Notes under the pieces: model-generated | What the model was told of the DNA's origin: nothing | Database searches by the model: none | Seen by the model: the letters and a program-made list of their open reading frames with translations, nothing else | Shown: positions 43,189 through 55,955 of the stretch, piece after piece | Layout of the letters: every line of letters begins with the position of its first letter | Numbering within the stretch: the stretch's first letter is position 1 | Assembly (NCBI GenBank): GCA_910589415.1 | Contig: OU342631.1 | Coordinates: 11,222,001 to 11,286,000, forward strand | Origin: Malachius bipustulatus | Taxonomy: Eukaryota; Arthropoda; Insecta; Coleoptera; Melyridae | Direction of reading: 5' to 3' | Length of the DNA: 64,000 bases | Translations under genes and position numbers: made by a program

Positions 43189-44105
43189 TAATTATGGAAA
43201 TATTGTGTTTCCGAAAGATTTGCAATAATCTATTTCCAATACAACCCAATCGATGCTTAGCAGCTTCCCTCTAAGGATAAAGTAAAGAATGTATGTCTTG
43301 AAGAGCTTTCAAAATGTAAGTACACTTGATATATGACAAAATTAATATAATCATTGTGAAAAACTTATTTCGGAGGACTGGACGAAACAAATGGACATGG
43401 TGAAAATCTTATTAAAATCAGAGCGCTGAAGATGATTCTGATTCTAAGCAGGATGCAGTAGCTGTTATTGATAATGGGGGATAATTTTGGGCCAGAAGCG
43501 AAAACTGAAAAGTATCTTGTGTAAAACATTCTCAAGTCTAGAATCTTTGGCTGGTTTCTGACACAGTACTACGATACCGAATAACCGACGAATTGACGAA
43601 AAATATTTTTCATTTACGTACCTATATTTTAATATTTTAATAAACGCACCGATATATTTTAATTACCTGCTATGTATTTGTTAAAAGTAAATTAATATAA
43701 TTGATTCAAGTTTTTTATTTTATATTCAAAAAGTACATTTGTGTATTTTCCTAACTTGGCAAAATTACATGATAACCTTTTTCTCAAACTCTTATGAAAA
43801 GCTTAAGATTTTAAGATCTTAGATCCAGCGACATTGCGTTCTAGTTAAAGATTGCAATATGTGACTAAATGATTCAAAATAAAAAGCCCGCAAAGATGTA
43901 AATATAAATATAATAAGAAGAATACCAAAAATATCAAAAATCCATCTGGCAACTATGTCCTGTTCCTTGCCATAAAACTTCAACCTCATAAAAAAGAGAC
44001 ATAACCAAACTCCAGCCAATGATTGACAGCGGTTATACCCAGTGATTTCTATCACCCTACACCATAACCCAATTCTTTTATAATAAGTGAACGGTGTATA
44101 CATTC
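43189..44105. other. No gene recognised
   Basis: A 94-codon minus-strand frame (43819..44103) with a hydrophobic stretch (IFDIFGILLIIFIFTSLRAF) has no recognised family, splice context or homolog in the window; not called as a gene. Confidence 0.35.
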
Positions 44106-44765
44106 CTCGTCGAAAATTTAAAATTAGAAATCCGAGTTTTAGGTCGGAATTCCGAGTTTTAAGTCAAAATTCCGAGCCCTAAGTCATAATTCAGAGTTTA
44201 AAGTTGAAAATCTTACAGTGGGTTTTGAAAGGCCAATTAGGTTAACGGGCAGACTTTTATGGCCGTTTTCAAAGTTAATATCGACATAAAAATACTTTTA
44301 TTATAATTTTTGCTATCCCTGTATGGCTAAGAATCACTAAATTGCTATATTTTCCACCCAGAGTTGATACCTTTTTTTATAAACGGCCCCCGAAATCTGC
44401 CCGTTAACCTAACGAGCCTTTATAATATCCACTGTTACTTTTATGTCATAATTTCGAGTTTTATGTTTGAATTCCGGGGTTTGAATCATAATTCCGAGTT
44501 TTATGTCATAATTCCGAGTTTTATGTGACAATTCTGAGTTTTTTATGTCACAATTATTCAGAGTTTTAAGTGGACATTCTTGGCTATAATTTGGAATTCA
44601 CAATTTTAAGTCATAATTCCGAGTTTTAAGTTGTAATTCTGAGTTTTATGTCACAGTTCAGAGTTTTACGTTGAAATTCTCAGTTTTAATTAAAATTTTT
44701 AATTTTAAGTCATAATTCCGAGTTTTATGTCATAATTCCGAGTTTTATGTCATAATAATTAATTA
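44106..44765 (+). repeat. Short-period array of (at)tccgagtttta units
   Basis: Some twenty copies of a 20 to 24 bp motif, cataattccgagttttatgt and variants (tcagagttt, ttctgagttt). The array is interrupted by the MITE at 44216..44434. Similar arrays occur at 47583..47755 and in reverse near 40118..40215, so the array belongs to a mobile composite repeat. Confidence 0.85.
44216..44434. mobile_element. 219-bp MITE with TTA target duplication
   Basis: Left end cagtgggttttgaaaggcc, continuing with ttaggttaacgggcaga, is matched in inverted form at the right (tctgcccgttaacctaa, ending atccactg). The arms are about 60 bp. TTA flanks both sides (44213-44215 and 44435-44437), a 3-bp duplication as in PIF/Harbinger-like elements. 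It is inserted in the ttccgag array. Confidence 0.8.
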
Positions 44766-44767
44766 TA

Positions 44768-47023
44768 CAGGGTGAGTCAATAGTGAGAGATCGGAACATT
44801 GCTATTCAACCGTACAAGATGAAACAAAAAAATCATTTGTTACTCTGCATATTTCAAAAATATTTTCAATTATACAGGGTGGACCATATTTTGCCTACAT
44901 GTTTCAATTTTTTTTTTCAAATGGAACCCCCTATATTTTATGACATATTCTTATTCGACTGTAGAATAGCTTTATGTCAATACATATTGTTTGACATTTA
45001 GGTGCGGCGTTGACATTTAAAAAAATATTTTCAAAAAAATTCATCGCATGCATGTATTTACTAAAAAGAAGCCTCAGAACTTAGTTTTGGAGTTTTAAGG
45101 TTGAAATTTGGTTATCCACATGGAGAAAGGCCAGGTCTATCATCGCGATATAATGAGACTGAGACCTGATATACAGGTGAGTCACAAATAACTGTCAAAT
45201 TTTGCTTATTTCAGAAGGTCATAACTTCACTTTTTCAAATGGCACACTCGGTATTTTTTTCCACAATTAGATCCACCTCTGATCTGACTACATTTTTCAT
45301 TTGGTATGTCCTATACCTAAAATGCACAGTTTGAGAGATATTACACATTTTCCGTTGGTCTGACCGCAGAAGATGCAAATGTCATATAAAACAGGGGCTA
45401 TGAAGAAAAATGTGACATTTCTAGTGACATTTATCATTGCAGCCTAATAGCAACTCAAAGCTCGAGCGAAATAAAAAAAAAATACAAGATAATATGACAA
45501 TAATTTTAAATTAAAATAATATCAAATCAACTGAATGTATGGGGTGGTATTGTCGGAGATTATGTTCTTGGACCATATTTATTTGATGAATGTTAACGCA
45601 GAGTGATATTTACAGTTTTTGCGAAATGAATTTCAAGAGCTTATAGAGAACTTGCCAATTATTGCAGTTGTCCATAGGATGTGGCTTCAGCACGATGGAG
45701 CTCCACCCCACTACAGTCGTATTGTCAGGACATATTTAAATGCCGAATTTCCAGACAGATGGATAGGAAGGAGAGGTCCTGTGAATTGGCTGGCAAGATC
45801 CCCTGATCTCAGCAAACTCGACTTTTTTCTATGGGACTACGTAACGGAAAGTGTACAAAAAAAACAACAACAATCGAGGATATGAAGGAGCGAATACGCA
45901 ATGCTTTTCTTACAACAAATCAACGAATGTTGAGTAAAGTTCGTTGGTTAAAAGATTGGAAATCATTTAAGCGAGTTAGGTTTGGTAAAAGTAGTATAAT
46001 TATGTACCCACTGACCATGTGGTAAACATACTTGTTCCAGAGATTTGTTGTTGTAATAGTTGTTTGTGTCTCTCTTTCATTTTGACTATACCTATGAATG
46101 TAATACACACATGCATACATATTTTGAACCTTGAACTGTTTTAATATAAATACCTGTGTATTTGACAACTTCGTTGCATTTTATTTTTTAAATCATATTG
46201 TATTCTACTTTATTGTTGTTTTCCTCTAAATGGATTTATTCTTTTGGGTAAATGAATAAATTTTTTGATTTGATTTGATATTATTTTAATTTTATTGTCA
46301 TATCTTGTATTTTATTTATTTTATTTCGCTCGAGCTTTGAGTTGCTATTAGGCTGCAATGATAAATGTCACTAGAAATGTCACATTTTTCTTCATAGCCC
46401 CTGTTTTATATGACATTTGCATCTTCTGCGGTCAGACCAACGGAAAATGTGCATTTTAGGTATACGACATACCAAATGAAAAATGTAGTCAGATCAGGGG
46501 TGGATCTAATTGTGGAAAAAAATACCGAGTGTGCTATTTGAAAAAGTGAAGTTATGAGCTTCTGAAATAAGCAAAATTTGACAGTTATTTGTGACTCACC
46601 TGTATAGCAGATCTCAGTCTCATTATATCGCGATGATAGACCTGGCCTTTCTCCATGTGGATACCAAATTTCAACCTTAAAACTTCAAAACTAAGTTCTG
46701 AGGCTTCTTTTCAGTAAATACATGCATGCGATGCATTTTTTTGAAAATATTTTTTTAAATGTCAACGCCGCACCTAAATGTCAAACAATATGTATTGACA
46801 TAAAGCTATTTTACAGTCGAATAAGAATATATCATAAAATATAGGGGGTTCCATTTGAAAAAAAAAATTGAAACATGTAGGCAAAATATGGTCCACCCTG
46901 TATAATTGAAAATATTTTTGAAATATGCAGAGTAACAAACGATTTGGGATGGCGTTTGAAGTTTTGTTTTATCTTGTACGGTTGAATAGCAATGTTCCGA
47001 TCTCTCACTATTGACTCACCCTG
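44768..47023. mobile_element. 2.26-kb Tc1/mariner-like element with about 0.75-kb inverted repeats
   Basis: Ends cagggtgagtcaatagtgag and ctcactattgactcaccctg, flanked by TA (44766-44767, 47024-47025). Inverted repeats extend from 44768 to about 45530 and from about 46265 to 47023 with high similarity. Two more end-like sequences lie concentrically inside each arm: cagggtggaccatattttgc at 44877 (mirrored near 46900) and caggtgagtcacaaataact at about 45175 (mirrored near 46600). The unique centre holds a truncated transposase (45538..46025). Probably immobile now. Confidence 0.85.
45538..46025 (+). pseudogene. Truncated, frameshifted DDE transposase inside the 44768..47023 element
   Basis: Reading with frame changes: WGGIVGDYVLGPYLFDE, then FLRNEFQELIENLP, then MWLQHDGAPPHYSRIVRTYL, then PDRWIGRRGPV, then ARSPDLSKLDFFLWDYV, then (shifted at about 45840) TTTIEDMKERIRNAF. 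The HDGAPPH and SPDLxxxDFFLW motifs are those of mariner-like transposases that carry an N-terminal DUF4817 helix-turn-helix. That N-terminal half is absent and at least two frameshifts are present. It lies between the long inverted repeats. Confidence 0.8.
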
Positions 47024-47025
47024 TA

Positions 47026-47775
47026 GATGGCGCTGTAATCGAGGAAATTTGATTTTGTTCATTTTTCCCAATATCTCAAAAATCTCCCCCTTGGTGGAAA
47101 AATAAATCATACAGAAGTGCATGTTTTCGGTAGGAGATATCGCCCTGCACCCCACACCTCTCGCGAGGAAGCGGGAATTTTAAATAACAAACCCAATTTT
47201 TTGATTGAATATTCGTACTCGGCAACCACAGATGCGTAAGATTTATTCGAAACATTTTATTTAGATCAAATATAGATGGCGCTGCAATCTAGGAAATTTG
47301 ATTTTGTTCTTTTCTCCCAATACTCAAAGATCTTCCACTCTGCGGAAAAATATGTTTTACAAAAATGCTTTTTTTCGGTTGGAGACATCTTTTGAACCCA
47401 AAAACCCTGCACCCCTCACTTCTTGCGAGGAAGCGGGGAATTTTAAATAACAACCCTTATTTTTTAGGGCAAATTCGTACTCGACAATAAAAAATGTGAA
47501 AGATTAATTTGAAACACTTTTGCGATCAATTAATGGCGTTGTAATCGAGAAAATTTGATTTTGTTCACTTCTCCCGTAATCTCTGAATTCCGAATTTAAG
47601 CTCGGAATTTTTAGTTTAAATTCGGAACTCCGAGTTTAAAGTCGAAATTCTTAGTTTTAAGTCACAATTCCGAGTTTTAAGTCACGATTCCGAGTGTTAA
47701 GTCGGAATTCCGAGTTTATTAAAGTCGAGATTCTTAGTTTAAACTCGAAATTTAAAAAAAATCAAACTGGTGTGG
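47026..47775 (+). repeat. Satellite-like about 250-bp units followed by a ttccgag array
   Basis: gatggcgctgtaatcgagg-type unit starts occur at 47026, 47275 and about 47531 (spacing about 249 and 256). Each is followed by tttgattttgttc and, in the first two units, by a cctgcacccc block and gaggaagcgggaa. The third unit is short and passes into a ttccgagttt array (47583..47755) that ends at caaactggtgtggcgc. The inverted counterpart is at 40090..40600. The 44768..47023 transposon lies directly at the left edge. Confidence 0.8.
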
Positions 47776-50560
47776 CGCTCTTACGCCTTCAGAAGAAAAA
47801 AATGCTGCTATAGAATATGTATATTTATCGTAATTTCTACGAATAGGTACCTTTGTGCGTTTATTGTTTCTCATTTAAAATTCTAAAAAAAAAATGTAAA
47901 AGAAGTAACATTTTATTTTATATAGCAGTTTCCGTCCCAATTGTTGCGTGACCCTCTCACGGAAGAGTTAAGCCCTGGCTTGTGTTTATCTGCTCCGGCA
48001 TGCGATCCGGGAATAGATTCCGGTCAGATCTAGGGCATAACTTTCTGGAATGACACTGTAAAGGGACTCTCAATTCTCCAGGCTAGTGCGGTAGTGATGG
48101 GACCTTTCGTTACAACGACCGATCAGGAGCGATAACGTTCAGGATAATCGTTAATCGCCATCCTGATTTACTTTTTGAATTAATAAATAATATAACGATA
48201 AATACAAATAAATAACAATAATAATAATAAGAGACATTTATTTTTATAATTATTATTATTGTGTATCAAGATACCTACTACTGAAATAATAGTTCTTTTT
48301 TCAGTAACATTTAAAGAAAATCGCATACCGACGAGACGGTAGAGAGGATATATTTCAATATGGATGCTCAACTTGAGATTTCGCGATGATAACGAAGGAC
48401 ATATATTGCCTCCTTGAGGATTATAACTGTGGACTTGCAAAAGGTACTTGTTGAAATGGGATTAGAAAGGTATGATGCATCAGAAATTGGCTTCTTATGG
48501 AAAGTGAGACTTCTTTTGGTGTAATTTTCAGTACCTATCATTTTTATATGTTTCAAATAAGTAAAATTACAAGATAGGTACTTCCAATTTGTCTCTTGGT
48601 AAAATATTTATTGCTGGGCTATCAAGTATTCTAAAAAAATCAAACATAGGTTATTTTTCAAACTGTATTACACTGAAAGTACTCCTCGATCCTTACGATA
48701 TAGTCAGTGAGGAAAGCCAGTTTCCTCATGTTGACATGAACACAATAAATGTGTTGAAAAGTTTTGAAAAACTTTGTTAAATATGATGCATTATATTTGG
48801 CAAATAAAAAAATTTAGACTCTGGTAAACTAAACCATAAAATGAAATTACATAAGCACCTTGACATAAATAAAGTTATGATTTGTAGATTTTGTTTTGAA
48901 AGAGTGGCAATAACGTCGCTGCGTTGCAGAAAAAAGGAGAAAATCATGAATTATGTTTATGGGTAAAGCGTTTGCTTCAAATTTGAAAGAAAAACATAAG
49001 TAAAAACTCTGACCTACCGAATAGGAACATTACTTCACCAAAGTTTTAGTTAACTGTCGTATTCATTCAATAGATTGTGCCCAAAGTTCGTGACCTGCTG
49101 CTTCAAAAGCTTTTCCCAATTCGTAGGTATAATTGGCCAACAATTTGTGTTATGTACGCTTTCCATATTTAATATAGAACGAACTGGGGATGAAATTCCA
49201 CGTCAGCAATGTAAAAATTATTTTATTGTACCTATTACTTATTAGTGTGTAGTTAAATTGGATTTTTACTCGGAAAAATTGGCGGAAGAGGTAACATTTT
49301 ACTGAGCATTTTTTAGATTAGAAAAGAAGGAAATTACCAACCGTGAAGCCATAGCTTAACTATTTATTCAACTTATAAGAAGTTGAATGAATATTCAATT
49401 ATTGTTTATGAAATATGTCAAAATTTTCATTTTTCCAGAAAAACTAATCAACATTCGAAAGAATAGGCAATTTTACATTAAAAATGTACAAAATGTTTTT
49501 TTCTAAAATGAAAACTGTAAGCTGCAGAATTTTTTATCAAACGTACGAAAATGGGAAACAGGACAACGCTCAGGGGGGCACGGCCACGAGCGCGCTGCAC
49601 TTAATTCGTTATAACTTTTTGATTTAATTCATCAAATTGAGCTCACAAAAATTTAAACGGGAGAACAATCTTGCAGCTAACAAGATGCATATTATTTTCA
49701 AACGTGAAAAAACAATTTACAAGAATAGGACGTATACAAAGTACAATTTTGAACAAATTCAATTAATTATTAAATATTTGTCATTTTTTAAATTCTTACA
49801 ATAAACATCTGAAACTTTCACAGTTCACTATTGAAATGATGACATTTAAAAAGATGAGTGATATAAAAAAAATCTGAAAATTTTGGTTCAAAAAATACAG
49901 AGCCCAAAGTATTTCAAACTTATAAAAAGTGACAAATTCGATTTTGTAGATCATGTTTCAATGTTTCAAAGTCCAATAACTTTAGTTAAAAACGTGATAG
50001 TGGAACTTTATAGTCGCAGTTTTTGAAACTTGAAATCTTAACTTTAAGAAGGTGTACTTAGTTTTATCATAAAAATTGAATCAATATTTTTTATTGTTTT
50101 TTAACATATAAATAAAAAAACATAGTGAGAATTACGTGAATTTCATTGTTAAATAAAATTTTAATACTTTAAGAGAAATTTTTTTTGCTTTACGTACCTA
50201 ATGAATATATTTTTATAACAGGACCTTGAAAAAGGACAATGAATGAAGAAAAATTATGCTGTTAGTTAGCTGTAATTTCCATTAGGTACGAAAAATAAGT
50301 TATTTATGAAACAAGTGCATAAAGTGGTACTTTTTTTTACAACTGGGAGGTTTGACCTAAAGTGAAATTCCAGAAGTGAAAAAAACGCATTTTATGCATA
50401 TGTTGCATACAAAATTTTATCTAGTTCAACGTCTCGTGGAGAACTCAGTACATTTGCCGCTCACTAGTAGTACAGGAAATATGGACTTCGAGGTAGAACA
50501 AATGGAGACAAGCTAATCATTTTTATTATGTAGGAAAAAGGATCCTATTTAATATACTAA
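47776..50560. other. No gene recognised
   Basis: Some GC-richer sequence at 47935 to 48165 is unassigned. A plus-strand frame at 48589..48780 (63 codons) is open but matches no family I recognise. The rest is AT-rich. Confidence 0.4.
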
Positions 50561-50708
50561 CGCCCGTATTCACAAACGATAATTTACAAAATAATTACGT
50601 AATCAATTATCCCCATCTCATTCTATTGCAAAAAACTGCATACCTCCATCTCACTCATTTAAATAATTACGTAATTATTTAGGAAATTATCGTTTGTGAA
50701 TACGGGCA
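50561..50708. mobile_element. 148-bp MITE with TAA target duplication
   Basis: Left end cgcccgtattcacaaacgat and right end atcgtttgtgaatacgggca are inverted over about 20 bp and continue with aattacgtaat-type pairing. TAA flanks both sides (50558-50560, 50709-50711). The gcccgtattcacaaa end is widespread in arthropod MITEs of probable PIF/Harbinger type. Confidence 0.8.
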
Positions 50709-50711
50709 TAA

Positions 50712-52676
50712 AAGTTCTATTCAGTCCCACTATGACAAATGTAAAATAATGACCGCAATTTTTTTTCTTTTTTCTAAATAACATTTTCATTAATGCATTT
50801 TCGAAAAATTATGTGGGATTGATTTATACAGCTTGAAAAGACGCATACTCTCTGTACACTGAGAGTTGTCCGTTGTCATGCCACACTGATTCTGACTAAA
50901 CAATTTCATTTAATTCGATTTGAATCGTACACTTATTTCTAAGTCGAACCAGATGTGGTATCGCAGTTCGTGTCAGTGGCGTGTGTTGAGGAATAATGAA
51001 TATCCTATAAATATATTATTTCGACAAGTTATTGACGAAGTAGTGCCTTGCAACTTTTTAATAACAAATATTATATAATGCAAGTAAATAAGAATCATAA
51101 TAATTATTGTTATCATCATGATAGAAATATCATGTCACCTACCTGCTGGTTGCCGTTTAAAAGAAAGAATAACACCTCCGTTTTCTTATTTGCAAGTAAA
51201 ATATTCCAGCAATTTAACCACAAGTCCACGTACTAGGGAGTTCAATCGTTTCCCAGGCAAAACAAGGAAATAGATTTTTAGGCATTCGCGCAATTATAAT
51301 AAGTTACTCATAGTTTATCACAGGACAATAACACAGGACACAGGTAATTCTGCTAATTTCGTATTAAAAACGTTTCAAATCACAAGACAAACCTTATTAG
51401 TATATTTACCGCTGACACTGACACTACTGATAGTAGTGACGACAATCTTATCGTAATATCGTATCAATCTAAGCGTATCAAGACGCGAGTCGATACTTCC
51501 GTCTCACTCTCGCTCATCTTTTTAGAATTGCAGACGATTCAAACGTATTTCTGACAATAAGTCCCATTTTAACTCGATTGACTATGCAATGCAATAGAAG
51601 GAGTAAGAAACATAACGAGATGATGTATCCTTAGTTATCACAACAGACAACTCAAAAAAAAAAAAAAGCTTGCATGGAAAAACTTATAGAAAGTCAGTAA
51701 TTTCCTCTTCTTCTACTCACGCACTTATGTGGGGAACACTTAATGCCCGATTTACCATTTCGTCCACAAGTACTCTCTTTGCAGTTAAAAATTAGGTTGA
51801 GTAAATCGCGGGAGAGGGGGGGGATAGGGGCAGTGCTATTTCTTGTGTTGTTTTGTTTGAAATTAGGTCACCGTTGTGCTCTTTATCAACCCCATACTGG
51901 AGGATCCAAGCGACTTATTACAGACCTTGGACATTCTTGAACATTAAAATACCAAAATTCAAATCAAGTGTTTAATTTTTAAATGGAACTATTAATTTTC
52001 CTGATAATATAAACTCTAAGTAGACATTGTTATGCTGATTTTTCTGTGGGAAGCTGCATGTCTAAATTTAACTGACCGAATAGTTTCTGCCTTGGAGAGA
52101 TTCTATGATACATAAAGCAGCGATGTTCATTTACGCTTGAGGTATTTTTGACATTGCATAATTTGAGTAAAAAGTCTATCTTTCTTAGGATGTGTGATGT
52201 GTTTCCGGACACCCCTGTTTATAATTTTTTTCATTATTTAAGTCTGAAGAATCAGTCTGTGAAGCTTGGACAACTTTAGAGTAAACACCCTGTATATCAT
52301 GGAATCTCACTAATGATGCCTATATGGCCCTTACATGATAAATAATAACAATGAATCGAACATAGAAAGCAAGTTACGTCATTTTAAAGGTAGTTTGCGA
52401 TGTTATAAAAAATATAAATTTTTTTTTGCCAATTTCCCAGATCCCTGTTCCATATTATGATGCAGAAACTCATATATCGTATGATTTCATTGCCTTTCAA
52501 GCACGTTCTACTGGAACTAACAGCGCGTGCTTTAATAAACATAAAAATGAGAACTAAAGTTCATTCCGTTATCGTGCAAAATGCAGAATTCATATTTTCA
52601 AATAATAACTTTTTGGTCTTTTGATGGATGATAGGTAAATACAACACTAATATTTAAAAAAATTCTATTATATATA
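50712..52676. other. No gene recognised
   Basis: Contains an A-run near 51654, low-GC spacer, and a solitary transposon end near 52285 (aacaccctgta followed by tatc) with no partner found. Frames at 51048..51236 and 51743..51940 have no recognised domains. Confidence 0.4.
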
Positions 52677-55600
52677 CAGTGCCCGTCAAAAAGTACGCAC
52701 CATATGGAATTTTTTTTTGTTTTCCATCAATTTTAAAGAAACTTTTTTGTCATAAGTTTGTGCTTTCAAAAAGATTAAATTTGAACACACTAGAGCCATG
52801 GTGTGAATTTTAATTTTAGTATGGCGTTTTTCTTAATTAAAAAATCACAAAAAACATAATATTTCGAAAACTATACGTGTTTTGCCGTTGCTGGAAATTT
52901 TAACAAAATTCGTTAGATATTTACCAAATGAAATGCCAGTAATGAAATAAATATTTTTCTTTTTCTCAGTTTTTCTTTCTTTCTCAGTAGTTTCTCAGCT
53001 TTGCACCAAAACATAAAAAAATGTAACATTAATTTTATCAAAATCGAAAATTTCGCACCTGGCAGCAGTTTCTGTTGATTTTTCTATAATAATAATAATT
53101 ATTATAATAACCAATATTCACTAATAATATTGCAGTCAAAATATTCAAAATTCAAAAATTCTAAGCAATGAGAAAAATAAAAAAAGTTGAAATTTCAAAA
53201 GTCACCTATCAATTTTTGGCCACTGTATAAAAATGTAATTTCCGTCATTTCTGGCATTACATTTATTTGATAAATAAATGTACTTGAAATGTACTTGAAA
53301 TAAATGTACTAAAAATATTTAACTTTTATAATGTAGCTGGTTTTTCTCTGGATTTTTGGCGATGAAACGCTTACAAAAAAAAACTGTCAATATTGAAATA
53401 AGTTTTTGACAGGTGTTGAAGTTTTCCACTTGTGAAGTTCGTTTGGTTGTGAAATTGGATTTATTCTTTTACTCTAGTTTTGTTAATTTTTAAACTTTAT
53501 AATGACTTTTGCAGAACAACAGAAGATATTTATTGTTCAAGCGTATTTTCAAACTGGCCGTAAAGTTCAAGGCGAATATCAGCATGAATTTCGAGAGCAA
53601 TATCCCAAAGTTATTGTTAATTACAATAGTTTCTATACGGCTACAAAGAATATTGTCAATGTCTTCCAAGAAAGTGGCAACATTAGTAGAAAGGCAGAAG
53701 AAGCTACACGAGGAATGGTTTGAAATGAAGAAATCGAGAATGTGCGACAAATACTGACGAATTTTCCGAAAACTTCTGTTCGTAATCCGGCATAACAAGT
53801 GGAACTGTCATATGGAACTTGCAGAAATATTAAAAAAAATGATTTGCATCTGCATCCTTAACAGGTTCAACAGAAGCTTCGTCCAAATCACTATCCTCAA
53901 AGACAGCAATATTGTCTGGGGTTTCTTAATAATAATATGGATAATGAAGAAATGTTAAACTGAACGTTTTTCACAGTCGAAGCCCATTTTCATCTGTCGT
54001 TGTTGAAAAGATTGACGTCAAAAGATTGACGTGCGGTGTGTACATGTAAATCTTTGTTTTACAACAAAATTGAAAAAAATTATTTGTTCATTTATCGAGT
54101 ATCAGCCACAATATGATTTCCAATGGAATGGTACCGCCGAGAAGAGGAAGAACAGAGCTTGCTCTCCCTCTACTTTCCCCCACTCAATTATTAAAAAAGA
54201 CTTTTCGAAAAGAAACCGGCGAGTACGCAAGTGACGGCGGTTCGGTGGAAAATGGAATAGATTTCGTTAGTTACAATTTCTTTGCTCCTGTTTTGAACAT
54301 TTAAGTTATTATTGGTGATTGTTCCTCTTTGTGAATGAGAGAAGAAGACTTCGTGGGGCTCCACAAAGCTGATGCAGATGCCGACAAGGTATAGGTGCCG
54401 TCCCTGTCCTTCAATTTGAAAATATATGGCTCAGTTTTAATCCTAATATTATTATTACGAAAATCTCAACCACCGCGTTTACAGTCCCGTGGTTTCATTA
54501 GTCAAAACAGCATTACCAAACATGTCTTTGTACACGCTGTGCTATTAGCCGTAGAAGGCTTATTGGGCCAATCTTTTTTCATGGCAGCATTAACGCTGAA
54601 AGATAACAGCATGTAATCATCAACGAACTCCATGATGATGAAATTACAGCAGGTTATTTTCAGCAAGACGGGGGCAACTCCTTATACTGGATTTTCTGGG
54701 TGAATTTTATAGTGACAGAATTATCAGTAGAAATACACAGAACATATGGCCAGCTAATTCTTGTGATTTGGACTTTTACCTTTGGCCTCATCTAAAAAAT
54801 TCGGCGTTTAAAGAATCTGTAAACTTACATGGTCAAAATTATACTGAAAAGTGTGCCGAAATAAACAATAATCCTCAAGAACTCATAAAATGTAAGCAAT
54901 GCCTTGACACGTAGAAAGAGTCAGGCTTTGTCTTTCACCAGAAGGAGGACATCTTCAACAGCTTCTTTCATCGCTGAAAAACTCATTTGTGAGTTCTTAA
55001 GAGTTAGGTATTTTATATTTATGTTAAAGTTTGAGTTTAGTTGTTATAATAGTCTATAGAGTTAATTGATATTGACAGGTTTGTATTGTATTATAGAGCA
55101 CGGAAGATCAATGTATTTTTCTTTCGATATCTCTACTTTCACACTACTTGTCTATTTTCTTGGTTATATTATTATAATCAATTATTCTTGTTCGGTTTCA
55201 TCTTGTTGTTGATGATGCCAATCTTCTTTGATTTGTTCTGATTTAGTTAATGTTAAATCCTCAGGTCCAAATACTATATATAAACTCATTTTAGCGGCTA
55301 TCCGCCCAAAATTTATAAACATTATTTCCAGAAAAGTTTGCCCTCTTAAAAAATGGCCACCACTAGAGGCACGGACCACAGACCTGACTTTTGTAATGAG
55401 CATGAGTGCACAGTAGGAAGGAAGACTTCTGCACACTAATTTCATGTAAAAGTACCTACACTATATTGATGTGGATGTCTATTTATTCCATCATGCCATA
55501 ACAATGAGACATCAAACGGCTATCTCTATCTGTTTTATCTGTTTTTTAGGATACCTCGACCCGTTGTGCGCAAGCGTCACGCGTCAGGTGGTCTAATCTG

Positions 55601-55955
55601 ATGGCTTGTAGGCGTTCTCGGACATGCACGAAGGACGCGACGTACATTGAACGAGTAAAAGATAGAAAGAAATGTCTGCAGCATGATGATTCCGTCCAAT
55701 GAATTTTGCCCAAATTTACCCCAAAACACTTTTAGTTTTAGAAATATTTGTTTTTTTTTGTGATTTTTAAGTTTATAAAAACGCCATTTTCTATGGAACT
55801 AAAATTCATACCCCGGATCTAGTGTGTTCAAATTTAATTTTTTTGAAAGCACAATTTATGACAATTTATGACAATTTATGACAAATTTATTTTTTCAAAA
55901 AAGATGGAAAACAAAATATTTTCCCACATGATGCGAACATTTTTGCGAGCATCTA
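52677..55955. mobile_element. 3.3-kb relic Tc1/mariner-like transposon with about 190-bp inverted repeats
   Basis: The left end after TA is cagtgcccgtcaaaaagtac. 52677..52870 is mirrored by about 55760..55955: gtgtgttcaaatttaatttt on the right corresponds to the complement of the left aaattgaacacac-type block, as do cgccatttt and gttttccatc segments. The right terminus has drifted (gatgcgaacatttttg). It contains the degenerate transposase at 53502..54900. The right repeat has a triplicated acaatttatg. Confidence 0.75.
53502..54900 (+). pseudogene. Degenerate DUF4817/DDE transposase
   Basis: The ATG at 53502 opens MTFAEQQKIFIVQAYFQTGR, EYQHEFREQYPKV, then (other frame) a VFQESGNISRK block. 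This is the DUF4817-type helix-turn-helix N-terminus, open to 53723. Further on, in shifting frames, are CAVSRRRLIGPIFF, then INAERYQHVIINELHDDEI, GYFQQDGG and NIWPANSCDLDFYLWPHLKN. QQDG and CDLDFYLWPHLK are the second and third catalytic blocks of the DDE domain. The 53950..54400 part does not align, so there may be an insertion. Several frameshifts; inactive. Confidence 0.75.

Noticed and set aside
43819..44103. Possible small membrane protein
   Set aside because: Hydrophobic stretch alone in AT-rich DNA is weak evidence; no family or context.
48589..48780. 63-codon plus-strand open frame
   Set aside because: Looks protein-like but no known family, no splice signals tied to other exons, no paralog.
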